From positions 248,001 through 312,000 of the forward strand of contig JBQTIY010000009.1 of the NCBI GenBank assembly GCA_052387675.1: a stretch of DNA of 64,000 nucleotides, written 5' to 3'. The notes beneath the pieces were generated by a model, which was not told the origin of the DNA, made no database searches, and was given only the letters and a program-made list of their open reading frames with translations. Made by a program: the position numbers and the translations under genes. This DNA is from JBQTIY01 sp052387675 (lineage in GTDB: Bacteria; Planctomycetota; B15-G4). Each line of letters opens with the position of its first letter. The first letter of the stretch is position 1. Shown piece after piece: positions 9,299 through 18,101 of this stretch.

Positions 9299-10960
9299 GT
9301 GAATGACCGAGCCCGCAAGCTTGTGCTGGCCCTGCTGCTGCCCGTCGCTCTCCTGGGCGTGGCCGAGGCCGCCCTGCGCTGGCGCGAGCCGGACCTGCCC
9401 GCCGACGCCATGTTTAAGCCCATCGTCCGCGAGGGCCGCGAACTCTGGCAGCGCGCGCCCTCCAAGAATCATGCTTGGTATCCGCCCTACAGCCGGAGCA
9501 AGCCGGCCGGCACGCTGCGCGTGGCCTGCGTGGGCGGCTCCACCGTCGAGGGCAATCCCTTCTTCGAGCAGGCCTTTCCGCGCGTGCTCGAGCGACGCCT
9601 CGCCACGCTGCTCGCGCCGCGCCCGGTGGAAGTCATGGGCTGCGGCGTCGGCGGCCAATACAGCGACGGCGAACTGCGCGTGCTGCGCGAAGTCCTGGAC
9701 TTCGAGCCGGACATCGTCGTGCTCTACTCGGCGCACAACGAGTTTCAGCCGCTCAACATCGCCACCGTCCTCACCGAAGCCCAGGCGCCCCTGCGCAGCA
9801 GCCTGCGCCGCCAATTGCTGCGCACCGCGGTTGGCCGCGCGCTCTTGGGCGCCGCCGACGGCGGCCGCCGCGCCGCGCCCAGCCTGGCCGACCAGACTCC
9901 GCGCCGCCGGCCGATCGACAACCCGGAATATCCGCTCATCGTGGAGCGTTTTCGCAGCAATCTGCAGGAGTTCGTGGACCTGTGCCGCGCGCGAGAACTG
10001 CCGGTCGTGCTCTGCACCGCAGTGAGCAATCTGCGCGACTTCCCGCCCATGGCGGATGTCTTCGCCGAGAGCACGCCCGAAGCGGAGCGCGAACGCTGGC
10101 GTCAACTCGTGGCACAGGCCGAGGCCGCGCGCACGAGCGGCGACGCGGCCCTGGCGCTGGCCCGTCTCGAGGAGGCCGCTGCAATCGATGCGCTCCCCGC
10201 CGGCCTGGCCTTTCAGCGTGGCCACGCCCTGCTGCTCGCCGGCCGGCCCGACGAGGCCCTGCAGAGTTTTCGCCAGGCTCGCGACAGCGACGGCCGCCTG
10301 CACCGCGCGGCAACGGATCTCAACGAGGCCGTGCTGGCCTTCGCGGCCCAGCCGGGCGTGCTCGTCGCGGACGTCGAGGCCGCCTTCGCGGTCCGCTCAC
10401 CGCATGGAATTGTTGGCCGCGAGTGGATCGTGGACAACGTGCACCCGACCGTCGCGGGTCAGGCGCTCATCGCGGACGAGATCGTGCGCACGCTCGCGCC
10501 GAGCCTGGGAATCACGGTGCCCACCGGCGCGGCGGCCGTTGCAGCCGCCGGTACCGCGGCCGGCTCCGCGGCCAGCACCCCGGCGGGGGAGCAGGGACCG
10601 GACCCCGGAGGCGAGCTGCTCAGTGAGGCCGAACAGGCCGCGCGCGTGGGTCTGAACAACCTCTTGCTGGCGCTCGAGAAGGGCCGCGCCGAGGGCACGG
10701 CGGCCGTCGCCCAGCAAGCTCTGCTGCGCGCCCAGAGCCTGGCACCGGAGCGCCAAGATGTTGTGGTGGGCCTGGGTCTCCTCGCCGGCCTGCGCGGCGA
10801 GTCCGAACTCTCGGCCAAACTCCTCGGTCAGGCCCTGGAGCAGAGCCCGGACGCTCTCTCGGCCTGGGCCCGGGCCGCCCGGGACTCTCCGTCCGTGGCC
10901 GGGCTCTTCCGCCGCGGCGGCATCACCTTTCAAGGGGACCAGCCCCAGCGCCTGCCCTGA
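9299..10960 (+). CDS. SGNH/GDSL-type hydrolase with TPR-like insert
   Basis: A 553-residue protein with an N-terminal membrane anchor or signal (KLVLALLLPVALLGVAEAAL). The SGNH blocks are visible: VACVGGSTVEG with the candidate nucleophile Ser81, the block II glycine in GVGGQYSDGE, VVLYSAHNEF in the block III position, and VDNVHPTVAGQA with Asp379 and His382. Between blocks III and V is a helical stretch containing a TPR-like repeat (LARLEEAAAIDALPAGLAFQRGHALLLAGRPDEALQSF), and a further Ala-rich helical C-terminus follows. Such periplasmic hydrolases act on O-acyl groups of cell-surface polymers. The polymer is unknown. GTG 9299 is chosen because the upstream frame has no signal peptide and because of the box at 9284. 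Confidence 0.75.
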   Translation: MNDRARKLVLALLLPVALLGVAEAALRWREPDLPADAMFKPIVREGRELWQRAPSKNHAWYPPYSRSKPAGTLRVACVGGSTVEGNPFFEQAFPRVLERRLATLLAPRPVEVMGCGVGGQYSDGELRVLREVLDFEPDIVVLYSAHNEFQPLNIATVLTEAQAPLRSSLRRQLLRTAVGRALLGAADGGRRAAPSLADQTPRRRPIDNPEYPLIVERFRSNLQEFVDLCRARELPVVLCTAVSNLRDFPPMADVFAESTPEAERERWRQLVAQAEAARTSGDAALALARLEEAAAIDALPAGLAFQRGHALLLAGRPDEALQSFRQARDSDGRLHRAATDLNEAVLAFAAQPGVLVADVEAAFAVRSPHGIVGREWIVDNVHPTVAGQALIADEIVRTLAPSLGITVPTGAAAVAAAGTAAGSAASTPAGEQGPDPGGELLSEAEQAARVGLNNLLLALEKGRAEGTAAVAQQALLRAQSLAPERQDVVVGLGLLAGLRGESELSAKLLGQALEQSPDALSAWARAARDSPSVAGLFRRGGITFQGDQPQRLP

Positions 10961-11180
10961 GATTCTCGCGCCGCCCGACGGGGGCGGGCCCGCGACCGGG
11001 GCGGGCGAGCCGAATCGGACCGTGCACCCCGCCCGGGGCGGACGATCCGGATCGGGCCCCAGAAGCCGGGTTCTCGGATTTGGGGAATCCGCTTAGACTT
11101 GGCCGACCCGAATCGCCGAGAGGGTGCCCCGCCGCCCCTTCTGCGCAACTCCTCTCTCTTCCACCCATGGATCTGCTCCC

Positions 11181-13388
11181 ATGCGAAAGCCTGGCTTCGT
11201 TGCCGCTGCCTTGTCCCTCACCCTCCTCGGCCTGCTCGCAGCGGACAGCGCAGCGCAGTTCGGCATCGTGCGGGTTGCTGGTGGCCGCGTCGCCATCCAC
11301 TTCGAGGCCTCGGCGCTGCAAGCCGCCGGCCTGGAGATCGCCGACCTCGTCGAGACCGCGCCGGTGGGCGCCCTGGGCCTCGAACTCACCGAGCCGCCGC
11401 TGGTGGCCTTCGGCATCGACTCAAGCTCGAGTCTGCTGCTCGCCCTCGGCCATGACGGCACCTTTGTTCCCTACGGCGTGCTCGGCGGCAAGGTGCAGGC
11501 CCTCGGCGGCTTCCGCCTCGTGTCGACGGCCAATCAGACCTCGGTGGACTTTCAGAATTTCCAGATCGAGGCCGTGGACGTGCGCAACGATGGCCCCGGC
11601 GGCGAGCCCGACCCCGACTACTTCTTCCTGCGCCAGGGCGGCCCCGAGGCGCTGCCCGCCAGCGGCCTCGGCGCCGACTTCAAGCTCTGCTACGTGAAGA
11701 TCGCCTACGACGCGGACGGCAATCCCTATGAGCCGGGTCCCGGCGACCACGCCATGCCGCTCATGCGCATCAAGGCTTGGGACCTCATCGTGACCCCGAC
11801 GCTCGCCGCCAAGCTGCGTCGCCCGGATCTCGCCGATCGCACGCTCGGCACCGGCCTCATCGATGGCGAAGTCCTCAGCTTCGACGGCGCCTGGAGCTAC
11901 CTGCCCGGCCAGAACCCCGGCACGCCGCTCAAGGGCGGCGATGACGACGCCCCGCCCGCGAGCAGCGGCCCCGGCGACGGCGGCATCATCGATGTGAAGC
12001 TCGGCCTGCTCTCCGGCCTGACGCAGCTCGGCCACACCGGCACCTTCCCGAATGGGCGCGCCGGCCTGGCCATGTCCACGACCTCGTGCAACGACGGCAC
12101 GCTCGAAGTGCCGTGGCAGGCGCCCATGGCCGAGAACCATCCCGGCATCTCGCAGCAGCTCTACCGGCAGATGGGCAATCGCTTCGAGCAAGTGGCCCAG
12201 GCCTGGATCAAGCACGGCTTCTTCGCGCTGAGCAACAGCCAGTGCACGCCCTGCCAGGGCGGCGGCGGCAGCGAGCTGGGCATCGGCTGCTCCGACACCT
12301 ACGGCACCACCAACAACGGCGACCGCTTCTACCTCGGCCCGCGCGATGAGTGGAATCCGCACACCGGCGAGTGGGACTGCCTGGGCTCCTTCTTCGACGC
12401 CACACCCGTGGACTGCGTGCGCAACTACTTCGGCACCGGCGTGGACTCGGTGGACCACCGCCTGGAGGCCAACGACTCCGACCTCAACAACGCCGGCGCG
12501 CTCTACTTCTACGAAGCGATCTACATCGTGCGCGAAGACGTCGACCTGCAAGACAACATCGGCTCGCGCCGCGCCACGATGAGCTGGAACGGCAGCACTT
12601 GGATCTTCACCACGCCCTCGGCCGGCAGCGGCAATCCGCTCATCGAAGGCCCGGCCATCAATCGCTGGGGTGATCTGCGCACCGTGGCCAACCTCAACCC
12701 GCACGACGGCCGCGTGGTTCTCGGGGTGAACACCGTGGACCTCGGCGGGGGCCTGTGGCGTTACGAATACGCGCTCTTCAACTGGACGCTCGACCGCAAG
12801 GTCCGCTCCTTCAGCGTGCCCTCCTGCGGCAGCGCCTCGGACTTCTACTTCCACGACACGGACAACTTTGCCTCCAACGACTGGGCCGTCACTCAGTCCG
12901 GCGGCAATGTGAGCTGGACCTTCCCGGACGTCTTCCCGACGGGCGTGAAGGTGGCCGGCCCCTTGGCTTGGGCCACGCTCTACAACTTCGGCTTCACCAG
13001 CGATGTGGCGCCCGGCACACGCAACGCCGTGCTCACGCTGCACGATCCCGGCCCCGGCGGCGACCTGCTCGGCGTCTCCACGCTGGCCCCCGGCTGCGTC
13101 GAACTCTCCTCCACGGTCATGGCGCCCGCCGTCTCGCAGCCCTTCTCGCTGCAGGTCAAGGGTGGCTCCAACATGGCGCTCATCGTCTTGATGGAAGTCT
13201 CGGGCATCCCGCTCTCCTCGCCGCTGCTCATCGGGCCGGTGCCTTACGTCTCCGGCACGGCCTCGATCCCGGTCTCGGTGCCGGCCATTGCCGCCGGCCT
13301 CGACCTACTCATGGTCGGCGGCGACGTCACCGTCAGTCCGCTGTCGCTCGTGCAGTTCAGCAACTGGATGGAGCTGCAAGTCCAGTAG
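11181..13388 (+). CDS. Large secreted protein of unknown function
   Basis: A 735-residue protein with a clear signal peptide (MRKPGFVAAALSLTLLGLLAADSAAQ). I recognise no catalytic domain. The middle is rich in Asp, Gly and aromatic residues and has paired cysteines (QCTPCQGGGGSELGIGC). The last 100 residues (from about SQPFSLQVKGGSN to the end) resemble a beta-rich module also visible at the ends of the proteases at 20967 and 42346. ATG 11181 begins the signal peptide. The 57 nt of upstream open frame is not protein-like. A possible promoter box TAGACT is at 11093-11098, about 80 nt upstream, so unlike many neighbours this gene would have a leader. Confidence 0.75.
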   Translation: MRKPGFVAAALSLTLLGLLAADSAAQFGIVRVAGGRVAIHFEASALQAAGLEIADLVETAPVGALGLELTEPPLVAFGIDSSSSLLLALGHDGTFVPYGVLGGKVQALGGFRLVSTANQTSVDFQNFQIEAVDVRNDGPGGEPDPDYFFLRQGGPEALPASGLGADFKLCYVKIAYDADGNPYEPGPGDHAMPLMRIKAWDLIVTPTLAAKLRRPDLADRTLGTGLIDGEVLSFDGAWSYLPGQNPGTPLKGGDDDAPPASSGPGDGGIIDVKLGLLSGLTQLGHTGTFPNGRAGLAMSTTSCNDGTLEVPWQAPMAENHPGISQQLYRQMGNRFEQVAQAWIKHGFFALSNSQCTPCQGGGGSELGIGCSDTYGTTNNGDRFYLGPRDEWNPHTGEWDCLGSFFDATPVDCVRNYFGTGVDSVDHRLEANDSDLNNAGALYFYEAIYIVREDVDLQDNIGSRRATMSWNGSTWIFTTPSAGSGNPLIEGPAINRWGDLRTVANLNPHDGRVVLGVNTVDLGGGLWRYEYALFNWTLDRKVRSFSVPSCGSASDFYFHDTDNFASNDWAVTQSGGNVSWTFPDVFPTGVKVAGPLAWATLYNFGFTSDVAPGTRNAVLTLHDPGPGGDLLGVSTLAPGCVELSSTVMAPAVSQPFSLQVKGGSNMALIVLMEVSGIPLSSPLLIGPVPYVSGTASIPVSVPAIAAGLDLLMVGGDVTVSPLSLVQFSNWMELQVQ

Positions 13389-13535
13389 CGCTCCACCGAG
13401 TGGTACTGCTGTGTCGAGAGCCGCTGCAGGCAAGCCATGCTGGGCGTAAGAGCTACCGGGTGCCATCTCTGAGGCGCTTACGGAGATCCTGGAGCTTTTT
13501 CTACCGGCCCGCTAGACAGGCCCTGGAAGAGCGCT

Positions 13536-13541
13536 TAGGGT
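13536..13541 (+). promoter_or_regulatory. TANNNT -10-like box close to start (TAGGGT)
   Basis: TAGGGT with an 8-nt spacer to ATG 13550. Confidence 0.35.
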
Positions 13542-13549
13542 CGGGGGCC

Positions 13550-15232
13550 ATGAAGAAGCTGCCGGGGTTGGCGATGAGGCCGTGGCGAGCGGGACGACTC
13601 GCCTTTGCGCTTGGCGCGGTGCTGTTCGCATCGAGCGCAGTTCAGGCCCAAAACCCACCGCTGCTCCAGCTCCAAGGGCAGCCGTATTCCGAAGGCAGCA
13701 TGACGCTGCACTTCCTCGGCGACGTGGGGATGCAGACGCTGGTCTTCTACGGCCTCAACCCGCTGGACCCGCCGGTGTTCACGCCCAAGGGACCGTTCTA
13801 CGTGGGCTCGGTGTTCAACGTCGTGGCGCTCGGCGCGATCCCCGCGCTCGGTCGGATCGACGTGCCGTTCGTGTTGCCACAGTTCGATCCAGTGCTCGCC
13901 GGCATCCCGCTCGTCATGCAGGGCTACGTTCCGGGAGCGCTGACGAACCCAGCGACGCTGCCGCTCGATCAGCCGTACTACGTGCCAGCGGAGGCGACGA
14001 TCTTGGAGTCGCCGAACCCGACGGTGCTGGGTGTATTCAGCGACCGGGTGGCCACCGGTGACCTGAATGACGACGGTGCCATGGACATCATCGTGGCAGC
14101 GGGGAAGGAAAGCCCCGGCGGCGTCGCCGAGTCCGGGAGGGTCTATGTGTTCTGGGGCCCCGATCTGGAGTCAATCAGCACCCTCGAGTCACCTTCACCG
14201 AAAGTTAAAGGCTTCTTTGGCCTGGGACTGGTCGTAGGGGATTTCGATGGTGACGGAGTCGATGACCTTCTTGTCACCGAAGGCACTGGCACTCCGGCAG
14301 TGTCCCCCTTCGGCCAGGCGCACTGCTTCAAGGGGACACGCAACTTCTCGGCGAGCCCCGTGTTAAGCGTCGACAGTGTGGGATCTGGTGGAGCCTACAC
14401 GCAGTTTGGTCACGTCTTGGTTGCCGCCGATTTCAACGACGACGGGTTCTGCGACTTTGCCGCCGAGGTATCGAATGCCACGGTGCAGAGTGCAGTGAAG
14501 GCCGGGCAGGTCGAGATTCATTGGGGGCCAGAGTTCCAAGAGCGACTAGTACTTACCGCCCCGAACGTAGAAACGAACGGCTTTTTCGGAGAGCGACTTG
14601 ACACCGGGGATGTGGACGGCGACGGCGTATTCGACTTGATCGTTGGAAACCCGAGGAAGCCAGTAGGAGGCGTGCCATCGATGGGCGAGGTCCACCTGTT
14701 CACAGGAGCGTCACTGACTCACGTCAAGACACTGTCGCACCCGCTCCCGAGCGGACTCAACTCGCGCTTCGGCAACGCTGTAGTGGGTAAGGATCTGAAC
14801 GGCGACGCCATTGCCGAAGTCATCGCGACGGACCAACGTAACCACGCTTTCATCTTCTGGTCGCCCAACTTTGAAGACCACTTGCTCATCACGAGGCCCC
14901 CGGATCCCGCCTCGGGCACGGCGAACAGCGTCTCTTTCGGTTACTTTGCCACGACGGGCGATGTCAACGGCGATGGCCTCATCGACATCATTGTTGCAGA
15001 CCCCTTCGCCGCATCGAAGGGGCGAGCATACGCAGCCTTGGCCCCGTTCTTTGCGGACTTCCATGTCGTAGTGGACAAGGTTCCAGAGCAAGGCGCTGAG
15101 TTTGGCTGGGGTGTATGCGCCCGAGATGTGGATGGTGATGGCCGCATCGAACTGCTCGTTGGAAGCGACTTTGCGGATCAATCCGGTGTGCCTGGATCCG
15201 GACGTCTGACGATTCTTGACTTTGATCAATGA
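13550..15232 (+). CDS. Secreted FG-GAP seven-bladed beta-propeller protein
   Basis: A 560-residue protein: signal peptide (FALGAVLFASSAVQA), then a beta-rich module of about 110 residues (LLQLQGQPYSEGSMTLHFLG onward), then seven FG-GAP repeats each with a calcium-loop core: DLNDDGAMDIIV, DFDGDGVDDLLV, DFNDDGFCDFAA, DVDGDGVFDLIV, DLNGDAIAEVIA, DVNGDGLIDIIV and DVDGDGRIELLV. Seven blades match an integrin-alpha-type propeller, and the protein ends just after the last. FG-GAP propellers bind ligands or partner proteins outside the cell. G+C is visibly lower than in the flanking genes. The fourth to seventh repeats are the best conserved. It is a relative of the partial gene at the left edge. Confidence 0.85.
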   Translation: MKKLPGLAMRPWRAGRLAFALGAVLFASSAVQAQNPPLLQLQGQPYSEGSMTLHFLGDVGMQTLVFYGLNPLDPPVFTPKGPFYVGSVFNVVALGAIPALGRIDVPFVLPQFDPVLAGIPLVMQGYVPGALTNPATLPLDQPYYVPAEATILESPNPTVLGVFSDRVATGDLNDDGAMDIIVAAGKESPGGVAESGRVYVFWGPDLESISTLESPSPKVKGFFGLGLVVGDFDGDGVDDLLVTEGTGTPAVSPFGQAHCFKGTRNFSASPVLSVDSVGSGGAYTQFGHVLVAADFNDDGFCDFAAEVSNATVQSAVKAGQVEIHWGPEFQERLVLTAPNVETNGFFGERLDTGDVDGDGVFDLIVGNPRKPVGGVPSMGEVHLFTGASLTHVKTLSHPLPSGLNSRFGNAVVGKDLNGDAIAEVIATDQRNHAFIFWSPNFEDHLLITRPPDPASGTANSVSFGYFATTGDVNGDGLIDIIVADPFAASKGRAYAALAPFFADFHVVVDKVPEQGAEFGWGVCARDVDGDGRIELLVGSDFADQSGVPGSGRLTILDFDQ

Positions 15233-15274
15233 ACCAGCGGCGGCGCCTGTCGCCGCTACATGAGAGGTGCGATC

Positions 15275-17098
15275 ATGTTCAGCCGAATTGTCCAACAAGC
15301 CGTGCAAATGGCGAGCGTCCTGCTTGTGATCGCGAGCAGTGCAAGTGCGCTGCAAACTACAATCTGGGTGAGCCAAGTCTCCGGTAGCGACGGCTCCTTC
15401 GACCCCACGGACCCGGACTTCCCCTACGCCACCATCAGTAAGGCGGTTGAGTTGGCTAATGATGAGGGCACGGTCTTCATCATCAAAGTCGTGGAGGGTG
15501 ACTACACCCAGGCGCACGAAGCAGGTGGCGGCGCAACCGCACCCGGCTACCCGATCACGATCACGAACTCCAGCGTGCGCATCGAGGGCTCGAGCGCGAA
15601 CCCCGAGGACTTCCCGCGGCTGGGCGGAGACGTGGACAACTCAAGTCTGCGCGCACTCTTCGAGGTCGTGGCCACGACGGGCACGGGCGACCTCGTCAAC
15701 GTGCGTCTGGAGAATCTGGACTTTCCGGGCGAAGACAGTGCCGCCAAGGACGCTCCGTGCGCCGTTTACGTCGAAAACGTTGACAGCGCCAAAGCCAAGG
15801 TCGTTCTTGCCAACTGCAAGCTGGCCCGCTCGGCCATGAATGCCTCGGGCGCCGACGGGCGGCCCAACATTTTGGCGGTGGCAGGCGATGCCTCGGGGCG
15901 CGAGACCGGAGATCAGGGCCTGGAACTCATCGTAGGAGGCTGCACGTTTGAGCCGACGCAGTGCGGCGGCATCCAGGTACTGATCAGTTCCAACGCAGAG
16001 TCCCCGGCGCGAGCGCGCGTGAAGCTCACCGCCCTGGGGAACACGTTCACCCTCGCTGGCGAGAACTCAGCCGAGTTCGCCATCGACTTCATCCTCAGAG
16101 CGGAGGACGGCGAAACGGCCATCGAGGCCGAAGGGGAGTCGCTGATCGTCGGCAACACGATCGATTCGCGCGAGGCCGACACGGACTACGGCATCGCCAA
16201 AGGCATCCTGCTGGGCGGCCAGGTGCGCAACGGTGGGCTAGTGCAGATGGTCAAGGACCTTCAGGTCATCGAGAACAACGCCATTCACGGTACCGAGGAG
16301 GCGGCGCTCTACTTCCTCGCCTCCCAGGACGACGATGAAGCCTCCTCGGTAAACATTCAGGCCTGGAGCACTGACCGAAACGTCATCTCACAGAATCGCG
16401 GATTCGGCATTGTTCTGGACTGGGGCGGGGCCGACGACTTCGAGTATCTGCGCATTCACACCCGCGGCAACATGATTGTGGACAATGGGGATTCGGGCGT
16501 GCTGCTGGTGGGCGGCCCGAGCCTCAACGGCGCCCTCTCCTCCCTGAACGACACGATCGCGGGCAACGCCGGCTACGGAATCGAGGTCTATGAGGCGCCG
16601 CTCTACTCGCTGGCGAACACCGTGATCTGGGACAACGCGCTGGGGAGCGCCTACGATTGGGATGCGAGCGATTGGGCGCACTACACTTACAACAATGTCC
16701 GCGGATTCCTGGCAAACCCCGACGAGAGCTGCACTGCGGACGAGGACGGCAACCTCGACTCTGAGCCAGGCTTTGTGAACCCGAGCGGAGGTGACTACCA
16801 CATCACGTCGACCGCCTGCGTGCGCAACAAGGGCTACTACCAGCCGCTGGGCGATACGATCCTCCTCTCTATGGACATCGACGGCGAAGCTCGTTCGCAT
16901 GGGCGGCCCGACATCGGTGCGGATGAGTACCACCCGCCCGAGGCGGCGGCGATTAGTCCGGAGCAGCTTGCCGGTAGGCTGCTGGCTCTCGTGCTGGACT
17001 GGTCTCCTGGCGAGCTTGTTTCGGCGTTGGCCAAGGTCATCGGGACAGCAAGCGTGAGGCCGCGGCCGCTTCCCATGCCGACCGCACTTCCTAGCTAG
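15275..17098 (+). CDS. Secreted right-handed parallel beta-helix protein
   Basis: A 607-residue protein with a signal peptide (VQMASVLLVIASSASALQ). The opening SGSDGSFDPTDPDFPYATISKAVELAN is the usual N-terminal cap of DUF1565/pectate-lyase-like helices, the body has repeated short beta-strands with Asn and Gly turns (for example AGNAGYGIEVYEAPLYSLANTVIWDN), and the end has RPDIGADEY, a common terminal motif of such secreted helices. No polysaccharide-lyase catalytic triad is evident, so a binding or structural role is as likely as an enzymatic one. ATG 15275 follows GAGAGG at 7-nt spacing. ATG 15260 is in frame but less well placed. The gap to the FG-GAP gene is about 40 nt, so the two may be co-transcribed. 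Confidence 0.75.
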   Translation: MFSRIVQQAVQMASVLLVIASSASALQTTIWVSQVSGSDGSFDPTDPDFPYATISKAVELANDEGTVFIIKVVEGDYTQAHEAGGGATAPGYPITITNSSVRIEGSSANPEDFPRLGGDVDNSSLRALFEVVATTGTGDLVNVRLENLDFPGEDSAAKDAPCAVYVENVDSAKAKVVLANCKLARSAMNASGADGRPNILAVAGDASGRETGDQGLELIVGGCTFEPTQCGGIQVLISSNAESPARARVKLTALGNTFTLAGENSAEFAIDFILRAEDGETAIEAEGESLIVGNTIDSREADTDYGIAKGILLGGQVRNGGLVQMVKDLQVIENNAIHGTEEAALYFLASQDDDEASSVNIQAWSTDRNVISQNRGFGIVLDWGGADDFEYLRIHTRGNMIVDNGDSGVLLVGGPSLNGALSSLNDTIAGNAGYGIEVYEAPLYSLANTVIWDNALGSAYDWDASDWAHYTYNNVRGFLANPDESCTADEDGNLDSEPGFVNPSGGDYHITSTACVRNKGYYQPLGDTILLSMDIDGEARSHGRPDIGADEYHPPEAAAISPEQLAGRLLALVLDWSPGELVSALAKVIGTASVRPRPLPMPTALPS

Positions 17099-17198
17099 TC
17101 TTTGGCAGAGCACTCCTCGTCCGCCAACTGCCTTCCCACAATTGCGGCGGTGGTGCGACGCGGCGGGGGTCGGTGTGCCGCGAGTTCCGAGCCGACCT

Positions 17199-17217
17199 CT
17201 CGGCCGCATCGGCCGAG
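17199..17217 (+). other. Perfect 7-bp hairpin upstream of TerC
   Basis: CTCGGCC-GCATC-GGCCGAG forms a perfect stem. GCCGA (17191-17195) and TCGGC (17218-17222) can extend it past a 3-nt bulge. It lies 116 nt before the terC-like start. It may be a terminator for the beta-helix gene or a leader structure. It does not show the conserved GGGGAGUAG of the yybP-ykoY manganese riboswitch. Confidence 0.35.
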
Positions 17218-17332
17218 TCGGCGAGGTGTCTGAGCGGCACCGCCGAGCCCCCGTCGCGGGCGCACTGAGCGCTAGACCTTCGCTAGCCGCTCCGGGCAGA
17301 CTGCTGCGCTTCCCACCGGAGCGCTCGCGATC

Positions 17333-18070
17333 ATGGAAGCCCTGTTCACCACCGAGAACCTCATCGCCCTGCTCACGCTGACGGCGATGGAGATCGTGCT
17401 CGGCATCGACAACATCGTCTTCATCTCGATCCTGACCGGAAAGCTGCCGGAGGGGGAGCGCGCCAAGGCGCGACGGCTGGGCTTGGGCGCGGCGATGCTC
17501 ATGCGCATTCTGCTGCTGCTGTCGCTGACCTGGGTCATGGGGCTCACGGCAGCGCTCTTCAGCGTCTCCGATCACCCCGTGAGCGGGCGCGACCTCGTGC
17601 TGCTCGTCGGCGGCCTCTTCCTCATCGCGAAGGCCACCTTTGAGGTTCACGAGCGCATCGAGGGGCACGCCAAGCCGGGCGAAGGCAAGGGAAAGGCGGT
17701 GAGCTTCGCCAGCATCATCGCCCAGATCATGGTGCTGGACTTGGTCTTCTCGCTGGACTCGGTCATCACGGCCGTGGGCATGGCGCAATCGATCGTCGTC
17801 ATGGTGACCGCCGTGGTCATCTCGGTGGCCGTCATGCTCATTTTCGCGGGGCGTGTCTCCGCCTTCGTCGAGCGTCACCCCACGGTGAAGATGCTGGCGC
17901 TGTCCTTCTTGCTGCTCATCGGCGTGATGCTGGTGGCCGACGGCCTGGGCCAGCACATCCCGAAGGGCTACGTCTACTTTGCGATGGCCTTCTCACTGCT
18001 CGTGGAGATGCTCAACCTCCGCGCGCACAAGATTGCCGCGGCGCGCGGTGTGAAGGGGCACGGCGCCTGA
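17333..18070 (+). CDS. TerC family integral membrane protein
   Basis: A 245-residue protein with seven membrane segments. The family signatures are clear: MEIVLGIDNIVFISILTGKLP in the first helix and LDLVFSLDSVITAVGMA in the fourth, each with the conserved Asp in the membrane. TerC-family proteins are linked to metal-ion export, especially manganese, or to tellurite tolerance. This length without a CBS domain fits the YgdQ/YoaE-like short form. ATG 17333 is the first in frame. Upstream GGAG is about 10 nt away. Monocistronic, with a hairpin over its stop codon and the barrel gene convergent beyond it. Confidence 0.9.
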   Translation: MEALFTTENLIALLTLTAMEIVLGIDNIVFISILTGKLPEGERAKARRLGLGAAMLMRILLLLSLTWVMGLTAALFSVSDHPVSGRDLVLLVGGLFLIAKATFEVHERIEGHAKPGEGKGKAVSFASIIAQIMVLDLVFSLDSVITAVGMAQSIVVMVTAVVISVAVMLIFAGRVSAFVERHPTVKMLALSFLLLIGVMLVADGLGQHIPKGYVYFAMAFSLLVEMLNLRAHKIAAARGVKGHGA

Positions 18071-18080
18071 GAGGGCGCCG
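18061..18080. terminator. Hairpin over the terC stop, between convergent genes
   Basis: CGGCGCC-TGAGAG-GGCGCCG is a perfect 7-bp G+C stem overlapping the stop codon of the TerC gene. It lacks a T-run. Placed between two convergent genes it could act in both directions. Confidence 0.4.
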
Positions 18081-18101
18081 GCTCCCGCCAGCTCCGAGGG
18101 G

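Noticed and set aside
8870..10303. 477-codon minus-strand frame covering the SGNH hydrolase
   Set aside because: Only its last part, in a different frame, overlaps a plausible small protein (8956-9195). The rest is antisense to a well-supported hydrolase.
17100..17332. yybP-ykoY manganese riboswitch upstream of the TerC gene
   Set aside because: Expected from TerC genes in other bacteria, but the conserved GGGGAGUAG and the paired loop sequence are absent. Only a simple hairpin is visible.
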